From assembly GCF_006861775.1 (NCBI RefSeq), contig NZ_VDGG01000008.1, positions 35,520 through 99,519 on the forward strand: a stretch of DNA of 64,000 bases, given 5' to 3'. Origin of the DNA: Psychrobacillus soli (lineage in GTDB: Bacteria; Bacillota; Bacilli; Bacillales_A; Planococcaceae). A program made the position numbers and the translations under genes. The notes below the pieces were generated by a model that saw nothing but the letters and a program-made list of their open reading frames with translations, was not told the origin of the DNA and searched no databases. This document shows positions 36,987 through 46,736 of this stretch, piece by piece; the first letter of the stretch is position 1, and every line of letters begins with the position of its first letter.

Positions 36987-36998
36987 ATATAAATTCAA

Positions 36999-38072
36999 TT
37001 AAAAGTCGTAATTATCGATATTATCTTTTGTAAATGTAACTCGTTCCGGAAGTAAAATGATTCCGCTATCGTCGGATGTATATTCATACCCTTGAATGGA
37101 GTTTGGCTCTATTGTAACTTCTCCAATTCCAGGTACTTCAAAGGAATCACCAACTTTTAGTTCTTTTCCTTCCACTGTCATCAAGTATGCAACATAAGTA
37201 GCAATGGCTCCTTGTTGTTTCACATCCCACAAACCAAATTGTTTCACTGTATCACGTTTTACATAATCTCTCATAACATTAGGAGTAGAAAATCCTGTAA
37301 TAATTACTTCTCCCGCTTTATCCAGATTTTCAGCTGCTTGTGCCATCGCCGGTAAGGCAGTTGCGTCTGGAGCTAAGATGACATCGATATCAGGATATGT
37401 TGTCAAAATACTTTCCCCTATTGTTAAAGATTTTTGCGCATCATTTTCACCATATTGTGTAGTGACAATTTCCCACCCTGGATGTTTTTCAGCAATGTAT
37501 TCTTTTGCTTTTTCCACCCACTGGTTTTGGTCTGTAACAGTCGGACTTGAATAGAAAAAGGCTACTTTCGCATTTTCCTTGTCTAATTGATCAGCAGCCA
37601 TATTGACGAGTAATTCTCCTAGTTGATTCGGAGTTCCTTGATTGATATAAAAAGATCTATGTTCTGGACTTACATCGGAATCCCATGTAAGAATTTTGAC
37701 GCCACGTTCTTTAGCACGATCCAATGCCTGATTCAACCCATCCACCGAAGTCGACGAAATCATTATTGCATTGTATCCTTGATTCACAAAGTTATTAATA
37801 TACTTTACTTGCTCGGCAACCGATGCTTCACTAGGTCCATCGTATTTGAATTCTACCCCCAATGAATCTGCCATTTCTTCTGCGCCTAGTCCTCCAGAAG
37901 TGAAAAATCCTACACCAGTCAATTTTGGGATAAAAGCTAATTTAACATCTTCTTTATTCATTGTTCCTGTGCCACTTGTTGTTACTTTTTCATTTCCTTT
38001 ATTACTACAAGCAGATGCAATGACAAGTATTAGAGCAAAGATGAATACCAAAAACAGTTTATTTTTCTTCAT
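36999..38072 (-). CDS. lsrB: AI-2 binding lipoprotein LsrB
   Basis: This ~357-residue lipoprotein has the signal [22 protein letters not shown] (lipobox ASAC). It binds autoinducer-2 for import. The residues that contact AI-2 in Salmonella LsrB appear conserved: Lys in [10 protein letters not shown], Asp in TWDSDV, Asp-Gln in VTDQNQW, and Pro-Asp-Ala in APDATALPA. That separates it from generic sugar binders. I use ATG 38072 behind AGAGGAGG. It follows lsrD and precedes the aldolase gene. Confidence 0.88.
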   Translation of the reverse strand: MKKNKLFLVFIFALILVIASACSNKGNEKVTTSGTGTMNKEDVKLAFIPKLTGVGFFTSGGLGAEEMADSLGVEFKYDGPSEASVAEQVKYINNFVNQGYNAIMISSTSVDGLNQALDRAKERGVKILTWDSDVSPEHRSFYINQGTPNQLGELLVNMAADQLDKENAKVAFFYSSPTVTDQNQWVEKAKEYIAEKHPGWEIVTTQYGENDAQKSLTIGESILTTYPDIDVILAPDATALPAMAQAAENLDKAGEVIITGFSTPNVMRDYVKRDTVKQFGLWDVKQQGAIATYVAYLMTVEGKELKVGDSFEVPGIGEVTIEPNSIQGYEYTSDDSGIILLPERVTFTKDNIDNYDF

Positions 38073-38104
38073 CCTATAAATTCCTCCTCTAGTATACTCT
38101 CCTA

Positions 38105-39115
38105 TCAACTACCCTTTGTTGTAGTACTTCCATTTGCAACAAACCACTTCTTCACATAATTTATATTAAAACGTCTCATGACAACTGCTACAATTAGCAT
38201 ACCTCCAACAATAATGGTTGTTTGTTCGCTGGTCATACCAGAAAGTTGGAGACCGTAGTTCATCATACCAACGACTATGCTTGCAATTACAGTTCCTAAA
38301 ACTGTACCCCTTCCCCCTAAAATACTGGTTCCACCAAGCACGACTGCCGTTATGACAGGCAAAATGGCTTGTGCTCCTAAATCAGATCTAGCAGAACTGA
38401 AATAAGATGTTAAAATAATGCCACTAATACCACCTCCTAAACCCGCTAGCATATAGGTGCTCATTACAATCCATTTCGTAGCAATACCACTATATTTAGC
38501 AGCTTTCATATTAATACCAACTAAATATACATTACGTCCATATTTGGTTAAGTGAAGTAAAACGCCAAAAATGAGTAAGAAAAAAAGAATTAACCAAATG
38601 GAGTTCGGAAGTCCTAACGTAATTCCGTTTGCAATTTGAACAAAGGAATTCGGAAATCCACTAATTCCTTCATATCCTGTAGCACTGGAACCACCTGAAA
38701 TAACAAGAGCGATTCCTGCGAACAGAAACATAGTACCCAATGTTACAACGAGCGGTTGCACATCCGTATACGCTACAATTAAACCATTGAGTAAGCCTGC
38801 TAATGCGCAGACAATTAAAGCAATGATAAGTGCAACCCAAATATTGAGACCACCAGCCCATAGCACACCCACAGTAATGGAAGAAAGCCCCATAATAGAT
38901 CCTACGGAGACATCAATGCCACCAGTAATGATAACAAAGGTCATTGGAATTGCAGCTAGCCCAATATAAGCGAAATCATTTATACTAAATAACAAATTTT
39001 GTACATTTAAAAAACTTGGTGTCAGTAGACCGAAAAAGATTAATTCTCCTACTAAAAAAATAAACAGGAAAAGCTCCCATTTAAGGAATCGCTTTAGATT
39101 GCTTTTCACGGTCAT
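38105..39115 (-). CDS. lsrD: AI-2 ABC transporter permease LsrD
   Basis: This 336-residue permease of the RbsC/BPD_transp_2 family has eight to ten membrane helices. It shows [17 protein letters not shown] near the N-terminus and [19 protein letters not shown] near the C-terminus, the paired signatures of the family. The start ATG lies inside the end of lsrC behind GGAGG, so the two permeases are translationally coupled. Assignment as LsrD rests on gene order (second permease) and on the lsrB/lsrK context. Confidence 0.85.
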   Translation of the reverse strand: MTVKSNLKRFLKWELFLFIFLVGELIFFGLLTPSFLNVQNLLFSINDFAYIGLAAIPMTFVIITGGIDVSVGSIMGLSSITVGVLWAGGLNIWVALIIALIVCALAGLLNGLIVAYTDVQPLVVTLGTMFLFAGIALVISGGSSATGYEGISGFPNSFVQIANGITLGLPNSIWLILFFLLIFGVLLHLTKYGRNVYLVGINMKAAKYSGIATKWIVMSTYMLAGLGGGISGIILTSYFSSARSDLGAQAILPVITAVVLGGTSILGGRGTVLGTVIASIVVGMMNYGLQLSGMTSEQTTIIVGGMLIVAVVMRRFNINYVKKWFVANGSTTTKGS

Positions 39116-40100
39116 TTTCCTCCAAACTATTTTTCTGGTTTTGAAGTGATCGCTTTTTCAGATATTTTTGGAACCTTGAATCGCCAACAACGATTAAAAT
39201 GAGTAAAAAACCTGAAATAGCACTATTCCAATACGCTGGAATTTTCATGAATACTAGAGAACTATTAATAACTGTGAAGAAAAAAGCTCCTAATCCAGCT
39301 CCTATGACACTACCTATTCCACCAGTTAGCGCAACTCCTCCTAATACAGCAGCTGCAATTACTTGAAGTTCCATTCCGCTACCTGTCTGGTTTGAAACGA
39401 ATCCAATATTCATGACAAAAATCAGACCGGCGATGGCAGCAGATATACCAGACAACATAAAAGCAAGAACTTTTACAACGTTAACCGGCAAGCCTAGTAA
39501 TTGTGCACCGTCTGTATTATCCCCAACTGCATAAAAGTATCTACCGAATTTTGTTTTGGTTAGAAAAAGGTACGCAATTAAAACTAAAATTACACCAATC
39601 CAAACAGGAAATGGAATACTCAGAATTTCTATTCTTGCAATTTTTTTATAGTAATTCGGAATATTTTCAATCCACATTCCTTTTGTATATAGGAGCATGA
39701 GACCTCGAACTACTCCCAACATTCCTAATGTCATAATAATGGCAGGGATCTTCAAATAAGACACACCAATTCCATTTACGAACCCAATGACAGCCCCAAC
39801 ACATATAACCGAAAAAACCACTACTCCTAAATTAGCTCCACTTGCGAGAAGCGTTCCACAAACTGCTGCTGACAATCCCATAATAGAACCAACAGAAACA
39901 TCAATATTGGAAGTAAGAAGAACAAACGACTGTCCAACAGCCATAACAAGTAATATGATGCTTCCATTTACAACCAATACAATCGTGTCTAAGTTAGTAA
40001 ACTGGCTATTGATAGATCCAACGAAAAGGAAGTAAGCTACCATTAAGATGAGAATGGATAATTCTCTTACTTTAATCATTTTATATAGTAATGATTTCAT
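39081..40100 (-). CDS. lsrC: AI-2 ABC transporter permease LsrC
   Basis: A 339-residue RbsC-type permease with multiple membrane helices. [17 protein letters not shown] and AAVLGGVALTGGIGSVIGA are the family motifs. Its start overlaps the lsrA stop by four bases and its end overlaps lsrD by 35 bases. A charged C-terminal tail (KKRSLQNQKNS...EENDREKQ) extends into the cytoplasm. With LsrD it forms the membrane channel for AI-2 import. Confidence 0.85.
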   Translation of the reverse strand: MKSLLYKMIKVRELSILILMVAYFLFVGSINSQFTNLDTIVLVVNGSIILLVMAVGQSFVLLTSNIDVSVGSIMGLSAAVCGTLLASGANLGVVVFSVICVGAVIGFVNGIGVSYLKIPAIIMTLGMLGVVRGLMLLYTKGMWIENIPNYYKKIARIEILSIPFPVWIGVILVLIAYLFLTKTKFGRYFYAVGDNTDGAQLLGLPVNVVKVLAFMLSGISAAIAGLIFVMNIGFVSNQTGSGMELQVIAAAVLGGVALTGGIGSVIGAGLGAFFFTVINSSLVFMKIPAYWNSAISGFLLILIVVGDSRFQKYLKKRSLQNQKNSLEENDREKQSKAIP

Positions 40101-41632
40101 GAAATCACATCCTTTTTAACACCAAAGGCTGCAGAAGTAATGTTATTAACCGTAAGTTTTTCTTTCTCTATTTCCTTGTTGATCTTCCCCTCATGCATAA
40201 CGAGTACTCTGTCACTAAGTTCTACAATTTCTTCTGTATCTGAAGAAATGAGCAAAACTGCTAATCCTCTTTTTTTCAGTTGATTGATAATGCGGTAAAT
40301 ATCTGCTCTTGCACTTGCATCAATTCCTCGTGTAGGTTCATCGAGAATGATTACTTTTGGCTCGGTTACTAAGTATTTTGCAAGTACTACTTTTTGCTGG
40401 TTGCCACCAGATATATCGCCCAACGCTTGACTAGTTCCTTCTGTTTTAATTTTTAAATCACTCACGTATTTTTCACTAATTAAATTTTCTTTCGAAATAG
40501 GAATAAATAATCCATGTAGTCTATTTAATATCGTAGAGGTGATGTTTTTTCGTACAGAAGTAATTTTGAAAATTCCATGTGCGTGACGATCTTCAGGAAC
40601 ATATGCCAATCCAAGATCGATCACTTTTCGAATGGGAAGATTTTTTGTTTTTTTGCCGTTCAATTTAATGGTGCCAGAGTCGAATTTTTCAATACCACAA
40701 ATCGCTTCCGCTAGCTCTGTTCTTCCTGCTCCAACAACACCAGCAATCCCCAGTATTTCCCCCTCGCGAATAGAAAAAGAAATATCCCGAAATTTATTTC
40801 CGCAAAGAGCATCTATTTCTAATACGATCTCTCCCATTTGTTCTATAGAGGATTGAATAGCATTTTCTTCGTAAGTCTCGTTGTTTTGTTCATTTTTTTT
40901 AAGTAAATTTTGTTTCACATTTGTAGGCACTAGACCATCTAACAAGCGTTCGTAGGAAAATTCTGAAATAAGTCCTTGGGCAGATACCTTTCCATCTCTA
41001 AGGACTGCAACTGAGTGGCATAACTCAAAAATTTCGGAGAATCGATGCGTAATATAAATAATTCCAATTCCGTTATCAGAAAGCTGCTTAATCGTATCAA
41101 AGAGAGATTCGATTTCATTGTGCGTTAAGGTGGAAGTAGGTTCATCTAGTATTAAGATTTGCGCTTCTCGAACAAGTCCACGTAAAATTTCCACAAGTTG
41201 CTGTTCAGCAATGGACAGAGTTAACCCTAATCGGCTTATGTCTATGCTCCATCCAACCCGATCGATTACTTGTAGTATTTTCTTTCTAAGTTCTTTTTGT
41301 TTCTCATTCCCTTTGAGCCCCATCGTGATATTTTCTTCAATCGTCATATTTGGAAAAACTAAAGGCTCCTGTGGGACTAAATAGATCCCGTTTTTATGAG
41401 CATCATTAGGATTTGCAAAGCGAACTCTTTTCCCATTAATTTTCATTTCTCCACTATCTGCTTTATATAAACCTGTGATAATTTTCATTAAGGTTGATTT
41501 TCCAGCGCCATTTCCTCCAACAACTGCGTATATTTCCCCTTTTTTCAGCGTAAAGTCAATCCCCGATAATACATGATTCCCATTAAATCGTTTATGCAAA
41601 TTTTCAATTTCTAATAAATGCTCTTCCGACAA
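40097..41632 (-). CDS. lsrA: AI-2 ABC transporter ATPase LsrA
   Basis: This 511-residue tandem ATPase of the RbsA type has two nucleotide-binding halves. The first has GGNGAGKSTLMK, the variant signature LSIAEQQLVEILR and LILDEPTSTL. The second has the degenerate P-loop GVVGAGRTEL and a strong signature ISGGNQQKVVLAKYL with IILDEPTRGID. Only one canonical site is usual in this family. The likely start is TTG 41632, about ten bases after GGAGG. It is the first gene of the lsrACDB operon. Confidence 0.87.
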   Translation of the reverse strand: MSEEHLLEIENLHKRFNGNHVLSGIDFTLKKGEIYAVVGGNGAGKSTLMKIITGLYKADSGEMKINGKRVRFANPNDAHKNGIYLVPQEPLVFPNMTIEENITMGLKGNEKQKELRKKILQVIDRVGWSIDISRLGLTLSIAEQQLVEILRGLVREAQILILDEPTSTLTHNEIESLFDTIKQLSDNGIGIIYITHRFSEIFELCHSVAVLRDGKVSAQGLISEFSYERLLDGLVPTNVKQNLLKKNEQNNETYEENAIQSSIEQMGEIVLEIDALCGNKFRDISFSIREGEILGIAGVVGAGRTELAEAICGIEKFDSGTIKLNGKKTKNLPIRKVIDLGLAYVPEDRHAHGIFKITSVRKNITSTILNRLHGLFIPISKENLISEKYVSDLKIKTEGTSQALGDISGGNQQKVVLAKYLVTEPKVIILDEPTRGIDASARADIYRIINQLKKRGLAVLLISSDTEEIVELSDRVLVMHEGKINKEIEKEKLTVNNITSAAFGVKKDVIS

Positions 41633-41993
41633 GGTAGCTTCCCTCCTCCGAATTCCAAAAATCGTATAATATCAAATACTCACTACTTTTGATCAATTTC
41701 TGAATCGTGAAAATGCTACGTATGTATTAAGTCAACAATATATAAAGCGCTTACATTTATGGATAGCCAAACAATTATTTTTTGGAATTACTTCATTTAT
41801 AAAATATTTAGTTTGATAGTTGAATATGCTTAATAGCGAGAGCCATCAGGGCTTTTAATGGTCTAATTTATGCGATGTCCCTCCCCTTTATCACTTCTAC
41901 CTGAAGCGACCGACAAAGAAATTCTTCTACTTACTATTAAAACGATCCAATAGGGTGCTGTGGAAAACAAAATAGCGCACAAAAAAGGAGGGT
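41633..41993. promoter_or_regulatory. Divergent lsr control region
   Basis: About 360 bases between the divergent lsrA and lsrK transcripts. It holds a cre site at 41742-41759 and no other clear operator. No lsrR-type regulator gene is present in the window, so I cannot predict the specific repressor site. Confidence 0.5.
41742..41759 (-). promoter_or_regulatory. Catabolite-responsive element (cre)
   Basis: On the minus strand it reads ATGTAAGCGCTTTATA, close to the CcpA-binding consensus WTGNAARCGNWWWCAWW. It lies about 110 bases before lsrA, so glucose repression by CcpA-HPr(Ser-P) of AI-2 uptake is likely, parallel to cAMP-CRP control of lsr in enterics. Confidence 0.7.
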
Positions 41994-42062
41994 ATGAATC
42001 AAACTTACTTGATTACTGTTGAAGAAACGGCGTCACAATTACTGACTTTCAAGGAGGATTAA
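41994..42062 (+). CDS. Possible 22-codon leader ORF before lsrK
   Basis: ATG 41994 begins MNQTYLITVEETASQLLTFKED. The stop at 42060-42062 overlaps the ribosome site of lsrK (AAGGAGGATTAAACTGGATG). The AAGGAGGG before it is only one or two bases from the ATG, too close for efficient initiation. It could couple translation to lsrK or be chance. I do not recognise the peptide. Confidence 0.3.
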   Translation: MNQTYLITVEETASQLLTFKED

Positions 42063-42067
42063 ACTGG

Positions 42068-43633
42068 ATGGCTTTTCTTCTAGCATTTGACGCAGGGACC
42101 GGTAGTATTAGAGCTGTTTTATTTAATGAAAACGGCGAGCAGGTTTGTGTCGCTCAACAAGCATGGACCCATCTTCCCGACTCCAATTATCCAGGATCAA
42201 TGAATTTTGACTACACCGAAAACTGGAAAATAATCGTACAGTGTATTAGAGAAGTTTTAACAAAAGCAGCGATTAGTCCAACATCTATAAAAGCTGTGAG
42301 TGCAACAAGTATGCGTGAAGGATTTGTGCTATACGATGAAAGTGGTCGTGAAATTTGGGCGTGTGCAAATGTAGACGCACGTGCGGGTCAAGAAGTGGAA
42401 GCGCTCAAAAGACAAAATAGTGACCTAGAATATAAGAGTTACAAATTATCCGGTCAAACTTTTGCTTTAGGTGCAGTACCACGATTAATGTGGTTGAAAA
42501 ATAATCAGCCTGAGATATATGAGAAAGTCTCCGCGATTACCATGATCAATGACTGGATTTTGTATAAACTCTCCGGTGTACTGCAAGCAGATCCTTCTAA
42601 CGGATGTACAACTGGATTGTTTGATTTGACGAGGAGAAATTGGTCTGACGAAATAACCGATTTATACGACATAGATAAAGAGATGTTCTCTACGGTGAAT
42701 GAAGCAGGTACAGTTATCGGCCATATTAATGGGAATGTAGCAAAACTAACTGGATTAAGCGAGGAAACACTTGTAGTAGCTGGTGGTGGTGATGCTCAAT
42801 TAGCGTCCGTTGGCGTAGGTGCAATTGAAAATGGTCAAGCTATTGTGTCTGGTGGATCTTTTTGGCAACAAGAATTAAACATTGATAAGCCAATCTATGA
42901 TGTAAACAGTCGAATTCGTATCAATTGTCATGCAATACAAGACTTGTGGCAAATAGAAACAATTGCTTTTTTCCCAGGACTTGTAGTCCAGTGGTTTAGA
43001 GATAGTTTCTGTGACAAAGAGGTAGAGGAATCTAAAAAATTAGGGAAAAATTTTTATGAACTAATGGAAGAAAAAATGAAAGATGTACCTGCTGGATCAT
43101 ATGGGGTCATTCCCATTTTTTCAGATGTCATGAATTATATTTCATGGAGACACGCTGCCCCTTCCTTTATTAACTTAAGTTTAGATCCCGAAAAGTCTGG
43201 TAAGCATGTGCTATTTAGGGCTCTACAGGAAAATGCTGCGATGGTGACATTAGGTAATTTTAAAATTATCGAAGAAGTGACTGGACATTATCCGAAAGAA
43301 ATCATTTTTGCAGGTGGAGCATCTAATAGTAAGTTATGGACTCAAATTCTAGCAGACATGTTGGGAATTCCCGTGAAAGTCCCAGAAATAAAGGAAGCAG
43401 CTGCTCTAGGAACTGCATTATATGCCGGAGTAGGTGCAGGAATATTTGATAATATTTCGGATGTCGTTCAAAAGGTTGTCAAATTCGAAAGCGTTTTTAT
43501 ACCAAATATGGAGCACCATCAATTGTATCAGGAACTCTACAAAACTTGGCGTAGCGTGTATGTAGAGCAGTTAAAATTGGCAGACAAAAAAATAACCGAG
43601 CATATGTGGCGAGCGCCAGGTCTAACTATTTGA
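42068..43633 (+). CDS. lsrK: Autoinducer-2 kinase LsrK
   Basis: This 521-residue FGGY-family kinase phosphorylates imported AI-2 (DPD), trapping it in the cytoplasm. It closely resembles E. coli LsrK along its length: DAGTGSIRAV, SMREG, ACANVDARA, ITMINDW, DPSNGCTTGL, VAGGGDAQL, GGSFWQQ, PIFSDVMNY, AAPSFINLS, and the end WRAPGL. The N-terminal phosphate-binding loop and C-terminal GGASNSKLWTQILAD nucleotide site are intact. It starts at ATG 42068 behind AAGGAGG, divergent from lsrACDB. Confidence 0.93.
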   Translation: MAFLLAFDAGTGSIRAVLFNENGEQVCVAQQAWTHLPDSNYPGSMNFDYTENWKIIVQCIREVLTKAAISPTSIKAVSATSMREGFVLYDESGREIWACANVDARAGQEVEALKRQNSDLEYKSYKLSGQTFALGAVPRLMWLKNNQPEIYEKVSAITMINDWILYKLSGVLQADPSNGCTTGLFDLTRRNWSDEITDLYDIDKEMFSTVNEAGTVIGHINGNVAKLTGLSEETLVVAGGGDAQLASVGVGAIENGQAIVSGGSFWQQELNIDKPIYDVNSRIRINCHAIQDLWQIETIAFFPGLVVQWFRDSFCDKEVEESKKLGKNFYELMEEKMKDVPAGSYGVIPIFSDVMNYISWRHAAPSFINLSLDPEKSGKHVLFRALQENAAMVTLGNFKIIEEVTGHYPKEIIFAGGASNSKLWTQILADMLGIPVKVPEIKEAAALGTALYAGVGAGIFDNISDVVQKVVKFESVFIPNMEHHQLYQELYKTWRSVYVEQLKLADKKITEHMWRAPGLTI

Positions 43634-43645
43634 TAGGAGGTAGTT

Positions 43646-44017
43646 GTGATGAAAAAAGTAAATGAAAATGATTTTGAATTTCGTTTTAAAGATCACGGCC
43701 CAAAGTATTTAACAAAAGGTCCTAATGTAGATGTAGGGATCGTCGTCTTAAAACCTGGTCAAGATTTTCAGAACCATTATCATACTACATGTGAAGAAAT
43801 CTTTTATATTCTAGAAGGTGAAATTGACTTTTATATTAATACTGAAAAAATACAAGCTAGACCTGGTGATATGATCCAGTGCGCACCTAGAGATACACAT
43901 TATTTGACAAACACCTCGGATAAAGACTTTAAAGCCCTTTTTGTTAAATCCCCACATATGTTAGAAAGAGATGTAGTAAACGTAGATAATCCTATTATTC
44001 AAAATGCGAGAGATTAA
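43646..44017 (+). CDS. Cupin-domain protein of the lsr locus
   Basis: This ~122-residue single-domain cupin has the two histidine-rich motifs: HYHTTCEEIFYILEGEIDFYI (motif 1, metal ligands His, His and Glu) and PGDMIQCAPRDTHYL (motif 2). It is 12 bases downstream of lsrK, behind ATAGGAGG; GTG 43646 or ATG 43649 could initiate. Enteric lsr operons degrade phospho-AI-2 with LsrG and LsrF, which are missing here. A small metal-dependent isomerase or lyase of the cupin fold could substitute. That role is inference only. Confidence 0.75.
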   Translation: MMKKVNENDFEFRFKDHGPKYLTKGPNVDVGIVVLKPGQDFQNHYHTTCEEIFYILEGEIDFYINTEKIQARPGDMIQCAPRDTHYLTNTSDKDFKALFVKSPHMLERDVVNVDNPIIQNARD

Positions 44018-44066
44018 CTTCTTCACATAAGAGTTCCGGCAATCTATCAAGGCTGAAAGTTAAAAT

Positions 44067-44099
44067 AAACCTTGAACGTTCCTAATCGCTCAAGGTTTT
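44067..44099 (+). terminator. Terminator of lsrK-cupin
   Basis: AAACCTTGA ... TCAAGGTTT with a short spacer and a TTATCTTATTTT tail, 50 bases after the cupin stop. Confidence 0.7.
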
Positions 44100-44214
44100 A
44101 TCTTATTTTATATTCAGTAAACATTCGTTCTAGAATTATTATTTTATCCGTAATAAAGACACTTATATAGATAGGATATATTTTTCTTTTTAGCTGAAAT
44201 TACCTAAGTACTCT

Positions 44215-45435
44215 TTAATCTTTTAATTCACTTTTTCTCACAAATAACATAAAAATCACCAAAGCAATACCACTACAAAAAACAATGATGATTCCCATCG
44301 GCCAAGCCGTTTGATCACCTGCTATTCCAACGAGCGGAGAAACAATCGCTCCACAGATAAAAGGAAGTAACCCAAGGAACGCAGAAGCACTTCCTGCCGA
44401 TTTCCCTTGCCTTTGCATTCCAAGCGAAAACGCGGAAGTGGAAACCATCCCAACACTTGATACGACTAAAAATAAAGCAAGAGCCATTGCGAACAAAGGC
44501 ATTTTGTATATAATCACTACGAACAAAAAAAGACTTCCTATAAATGACAATAGAACACCACTGAAAAGTAATTTCACTTCCCCAATGGTACTAGAAAGTC
44601 TTCCTGTTACTTGGGCTGCGATTATAATCCCAATCCCGTTCAGTGCAAACAACATAGAAAATTGTTGCGGCGTTACTTTGTAAAGATTTTGCAAGACAAA
44701 CGGTGAACCTGCAATGTACGCAAACATACTCGCCATAATAAGTGCTTGTGTACATGCAATCCCCATAAACAGACGATCCTTCAATAAACCACGAAATGTC
44801 TTAACGACTGCCAACATACTACTTTCCGACCTTTTTTCTGTAGTTAGCGTCTCTGGTAAAAAGATCAGTACACTTAAAAACATAATCAGCCCGATAATTC
44901 CTAAAATAATAAACACAGCATTCCACGAGGTAAAGTTTAAAACTATCCCACCGGCAAGCGGTGCTAGAATCGGTGCGGCACCATTTACAAGTGCAAGCAA
45001 TGCGATAAATTTTGTTAAATCTTTACCCGAATACAAATCACGAGCCGACGCACGGGCAATCACGATTCCTGCTGCCCCTGTCACCCCTTGCACAAAACGG
45101 AAAACAATAAAGACCCAAATATGCGTACTAAACGCACATAATATGGAGGCGAGTACGTAAACAATTAGTGCAAATACAAGTGGTCTGCGCCTTCCCCGAA
45201 TATCACTTAACGGACCAAATATTAGCTGACCAACTGCAAGTCCCAACAAACAAGCGGTTATACTTAATTGTGCCAGGGAGGTTGTCGTTTGTAAGTCACC
45301 AGCAACAATCGGTAGTGCTGGCAAATACATATCCATCGATAATGGCCCGAATGCAGTGAGTGAACCTAATAGGAGCACAATCCATACTTTGGATAAGGAT
45401 TTCGGAGCTTTACTATCATCTTCTAATCTATTCAT
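44215..45435 (-). CDS. Bcr/CflA-family multidrug efflux MFS transporter
   Basis: A 406-residue major facilitator with 12 predicted helices. The N-terminal FGPLSMDMYLPALP motif (D-x-x-LPALP) is diagnostic of the Bcr/CflA drug:proton antiporters (DHA1). GPLSDIRGRRRPL is the loop 2-3 MFS motif A, and FVQGVTGAAGIVIARA is motif C-like. It is transcribed alone on the minus strand, convergent with the lsrK operon. Substrates could include bicyclomycin or chloramphenicol-like compounds but cannot be predicted. Confidence 0.88.
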   Translation of the reverse strand: MNRLEDDSKAPKSLSKVWIVLLLGSLTAFGPLSMDMYLPALPIVAGDLQTTTSLAQLSITACLLGLAVGQLIFGPLSDIRGRRRPLVFALIVYVLASILCAFSTHIWVFIVFRFVQGVTGAAGIVIARASARDLYSGKDLTKFIALLALVNGAAPILAPLAGGIVLNFTSWNAVFIILGIIGLIMFLSVLIFLPETLTTEKRSESSMLAVVKTFRGLLKDRLFMGIACTQALIMASMFAYIAGSPFVLQNLYKVTPQQFSMLFALNGIGIIIAAQVTGRLSSTIGEVKLLFSGVLLSFIGSLFLFVVIIYKMPLFAMALALFLVVSSVGMVSTSAFSLGMQRQGKSAGSASAFLGLLPFICGAIVSPLVGIAGDQTAWPMGIIIVFCSGIALVIFMLFVRKSELKD

Positions 45436-45588
45436 AAAGTAATATAATTCCTTTCAACCGCATTTTTTCCATCTTGATTGTTTCTAATCATCTGGAATCC
45501 CCCTTATAAAAGTCTCGATGTCATAATGAGGACTATCTGTAATAATACAAAATAACCTGGTGCAATTTACCAAATTGAAATAGAAACT

Positions 45589-46554
45589 TTATTTAGCTTC
45601 TAACTTTGCTTTTATTTCTTCTATTTGGCTAGCAGATAATCCGGTTGCCTTTTGAATGACTTCTATTTCAATATTCATGGAAAGTAAATTTTCAACAAGT
45701 TCTCGTTTCCCTTCTTTTAATCCTTCTTCTCTCCCTTTTTTCTCCGCCTTATATTTCACATCATCTAATTTTCCTTCTTCATCTAATATATACTTCAATC
45801 GAGATTCATAGGCGAGGATATCTTCCTTGGATCTGCTTAATTCCTCCCAAGCGGTAAATGCTTTGGATAAGTTTTCGTCTGTCATCGCTAAGTCCTCCAG
45901 CTCTTGGTAGATTTCGTTGTATACTTTGGTTTTGCGTACATCGACCATTCCTAGTAGTAATAACCATCTGATGAGAATATCGTCTAATACATTCAGTTCA
46001 TTTTGTTTCCATAAGTCCAAAAACTTATTCATTTCAATAAAATGGACTTCTAATACGTCATCCGTTGACTCTATGCGTTGCATTGTGAAATCTTCGTATA
46101 AATGAAAGGTGCTATGAAAATACGTATTGTTCTTAAATAATGTGAAGTTACAAATATTAATCGTAATTGTTGGAACCAGAGTATGGTAGCCTTTTCCTTT
46201 TTCTAATTGAGAATTGTAAAGCCTTGACCAGTAAAACAACGTTCGTTTGATCATGTCGTGTTCATCTGTTAGCTGTATTTCGATGTTTATTAGCTCATTG
46301 CTCTGCGTGCGCACAACGATATCTAATCGGGATTGCTTATAATCTTTGTATTCTCCACCAACTTCTTGGTTGACAAACTCTACTTCTTTGATCGTGCCTC
46401 TGCCTGTTCTTTGTAAAATGGCGTTCAGAAAAACGAGGGTTATTTGTTTGTTTTTTTCGCTTCCAAACATTTGCTTGAAAGCAAAATCAACCTTTAAGTC
46501 CATTAGCTCCGGTAGTGGAATTCTACTTAATGCTTTTGAATTTATCGTATTCAC
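45589..46554 (-). CDS. Rpn-family PD-(D/E)XK nuclease/transposase-like protein
   Basis: About 320 residues. The start of homology, LPELMDLKVDFAFKQMFGSEKNK, and the core RLDIVVRT...INIEIQL (Asp, then Glu-x-Gln) are the PDDEXK_2 signature of the Rpn family, whose E. coli members (RpnA/YhgA) are DNA endonucleases promoting recombination. The C-terminal GREEGLKEGKRE region is typical of the family. A TATAAT box at about 46571 means the open frame upstream to 46740 is not translated; GTG 46554 or ATG 46503 is the probable start. It abuts a partial CCTGTGTTAGA repeat. Confidence 0.8.
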   Translation of the reverse strand: MNTINSKALSRIPLPELMDLKVDFAFKQMFGSEKNKQITLVFLNAILQRTGRGTIKEVEFVNQEVGGEYKDYKQSRLDIVVRTQSNELINIEIQLTDEHDMIKRTLFYWSRLYNSQLEKGKGYHTLVPTITINICNFTLFKNNTYFHSTFHLYEDFTMQRIESTDDVLEVHFIEMNKFLDLWKQNELNVLDDILIRWLLLLGMVDVRKTKVYNEIYQELEDLAMTDENLSKAFTAWEELSRSKEDILAYESRLKYILDEEGKLDDVKYKAEKKGREEGLKEGKRELVENLLSMNIEIEVIQKATGLSASQIEEIKAKLEAK

Positions 46555-46570
46555 CTCATCGTCATTAGCT

Positions 46571-46600
46571 GTATTATACCGCTTCAGCCAAAGATACAAC
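46571..46600 (-). promoter_or_regulatory. Sigma-A promoter of the Rpn-like gene
   Basis: On the minus strand TTGTTG, 18 bases, TATAAT. The -10 box is a perfect match and lies 16 bases before GTG 46554. Confidence 0.6.
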
Positions 46601-46736
46601 AACTTAAATTGGAAGTAAATTGTCATAATTGGATATAAAACATGTCTATTCCATTTTGAAAGCAAAATAGAGCCAAAATGGAATTTTCGAACCTTTTGCC
46701 GCTTCAAAATAAAATTTTGAAAATAGTGTACAGGCA

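Noticed and set aside
38105-41632. Lsr transporter as a ribose or rhamnose importer
   Set aside because: The ATPase and permeases alone could be RbsAC-like, but the adjacent full-length LsrK match and the conserved AI-2-contact residues in the binding protein favour AI-2. The aldolase leaves rhamnose-like substrates as a minor alternative.
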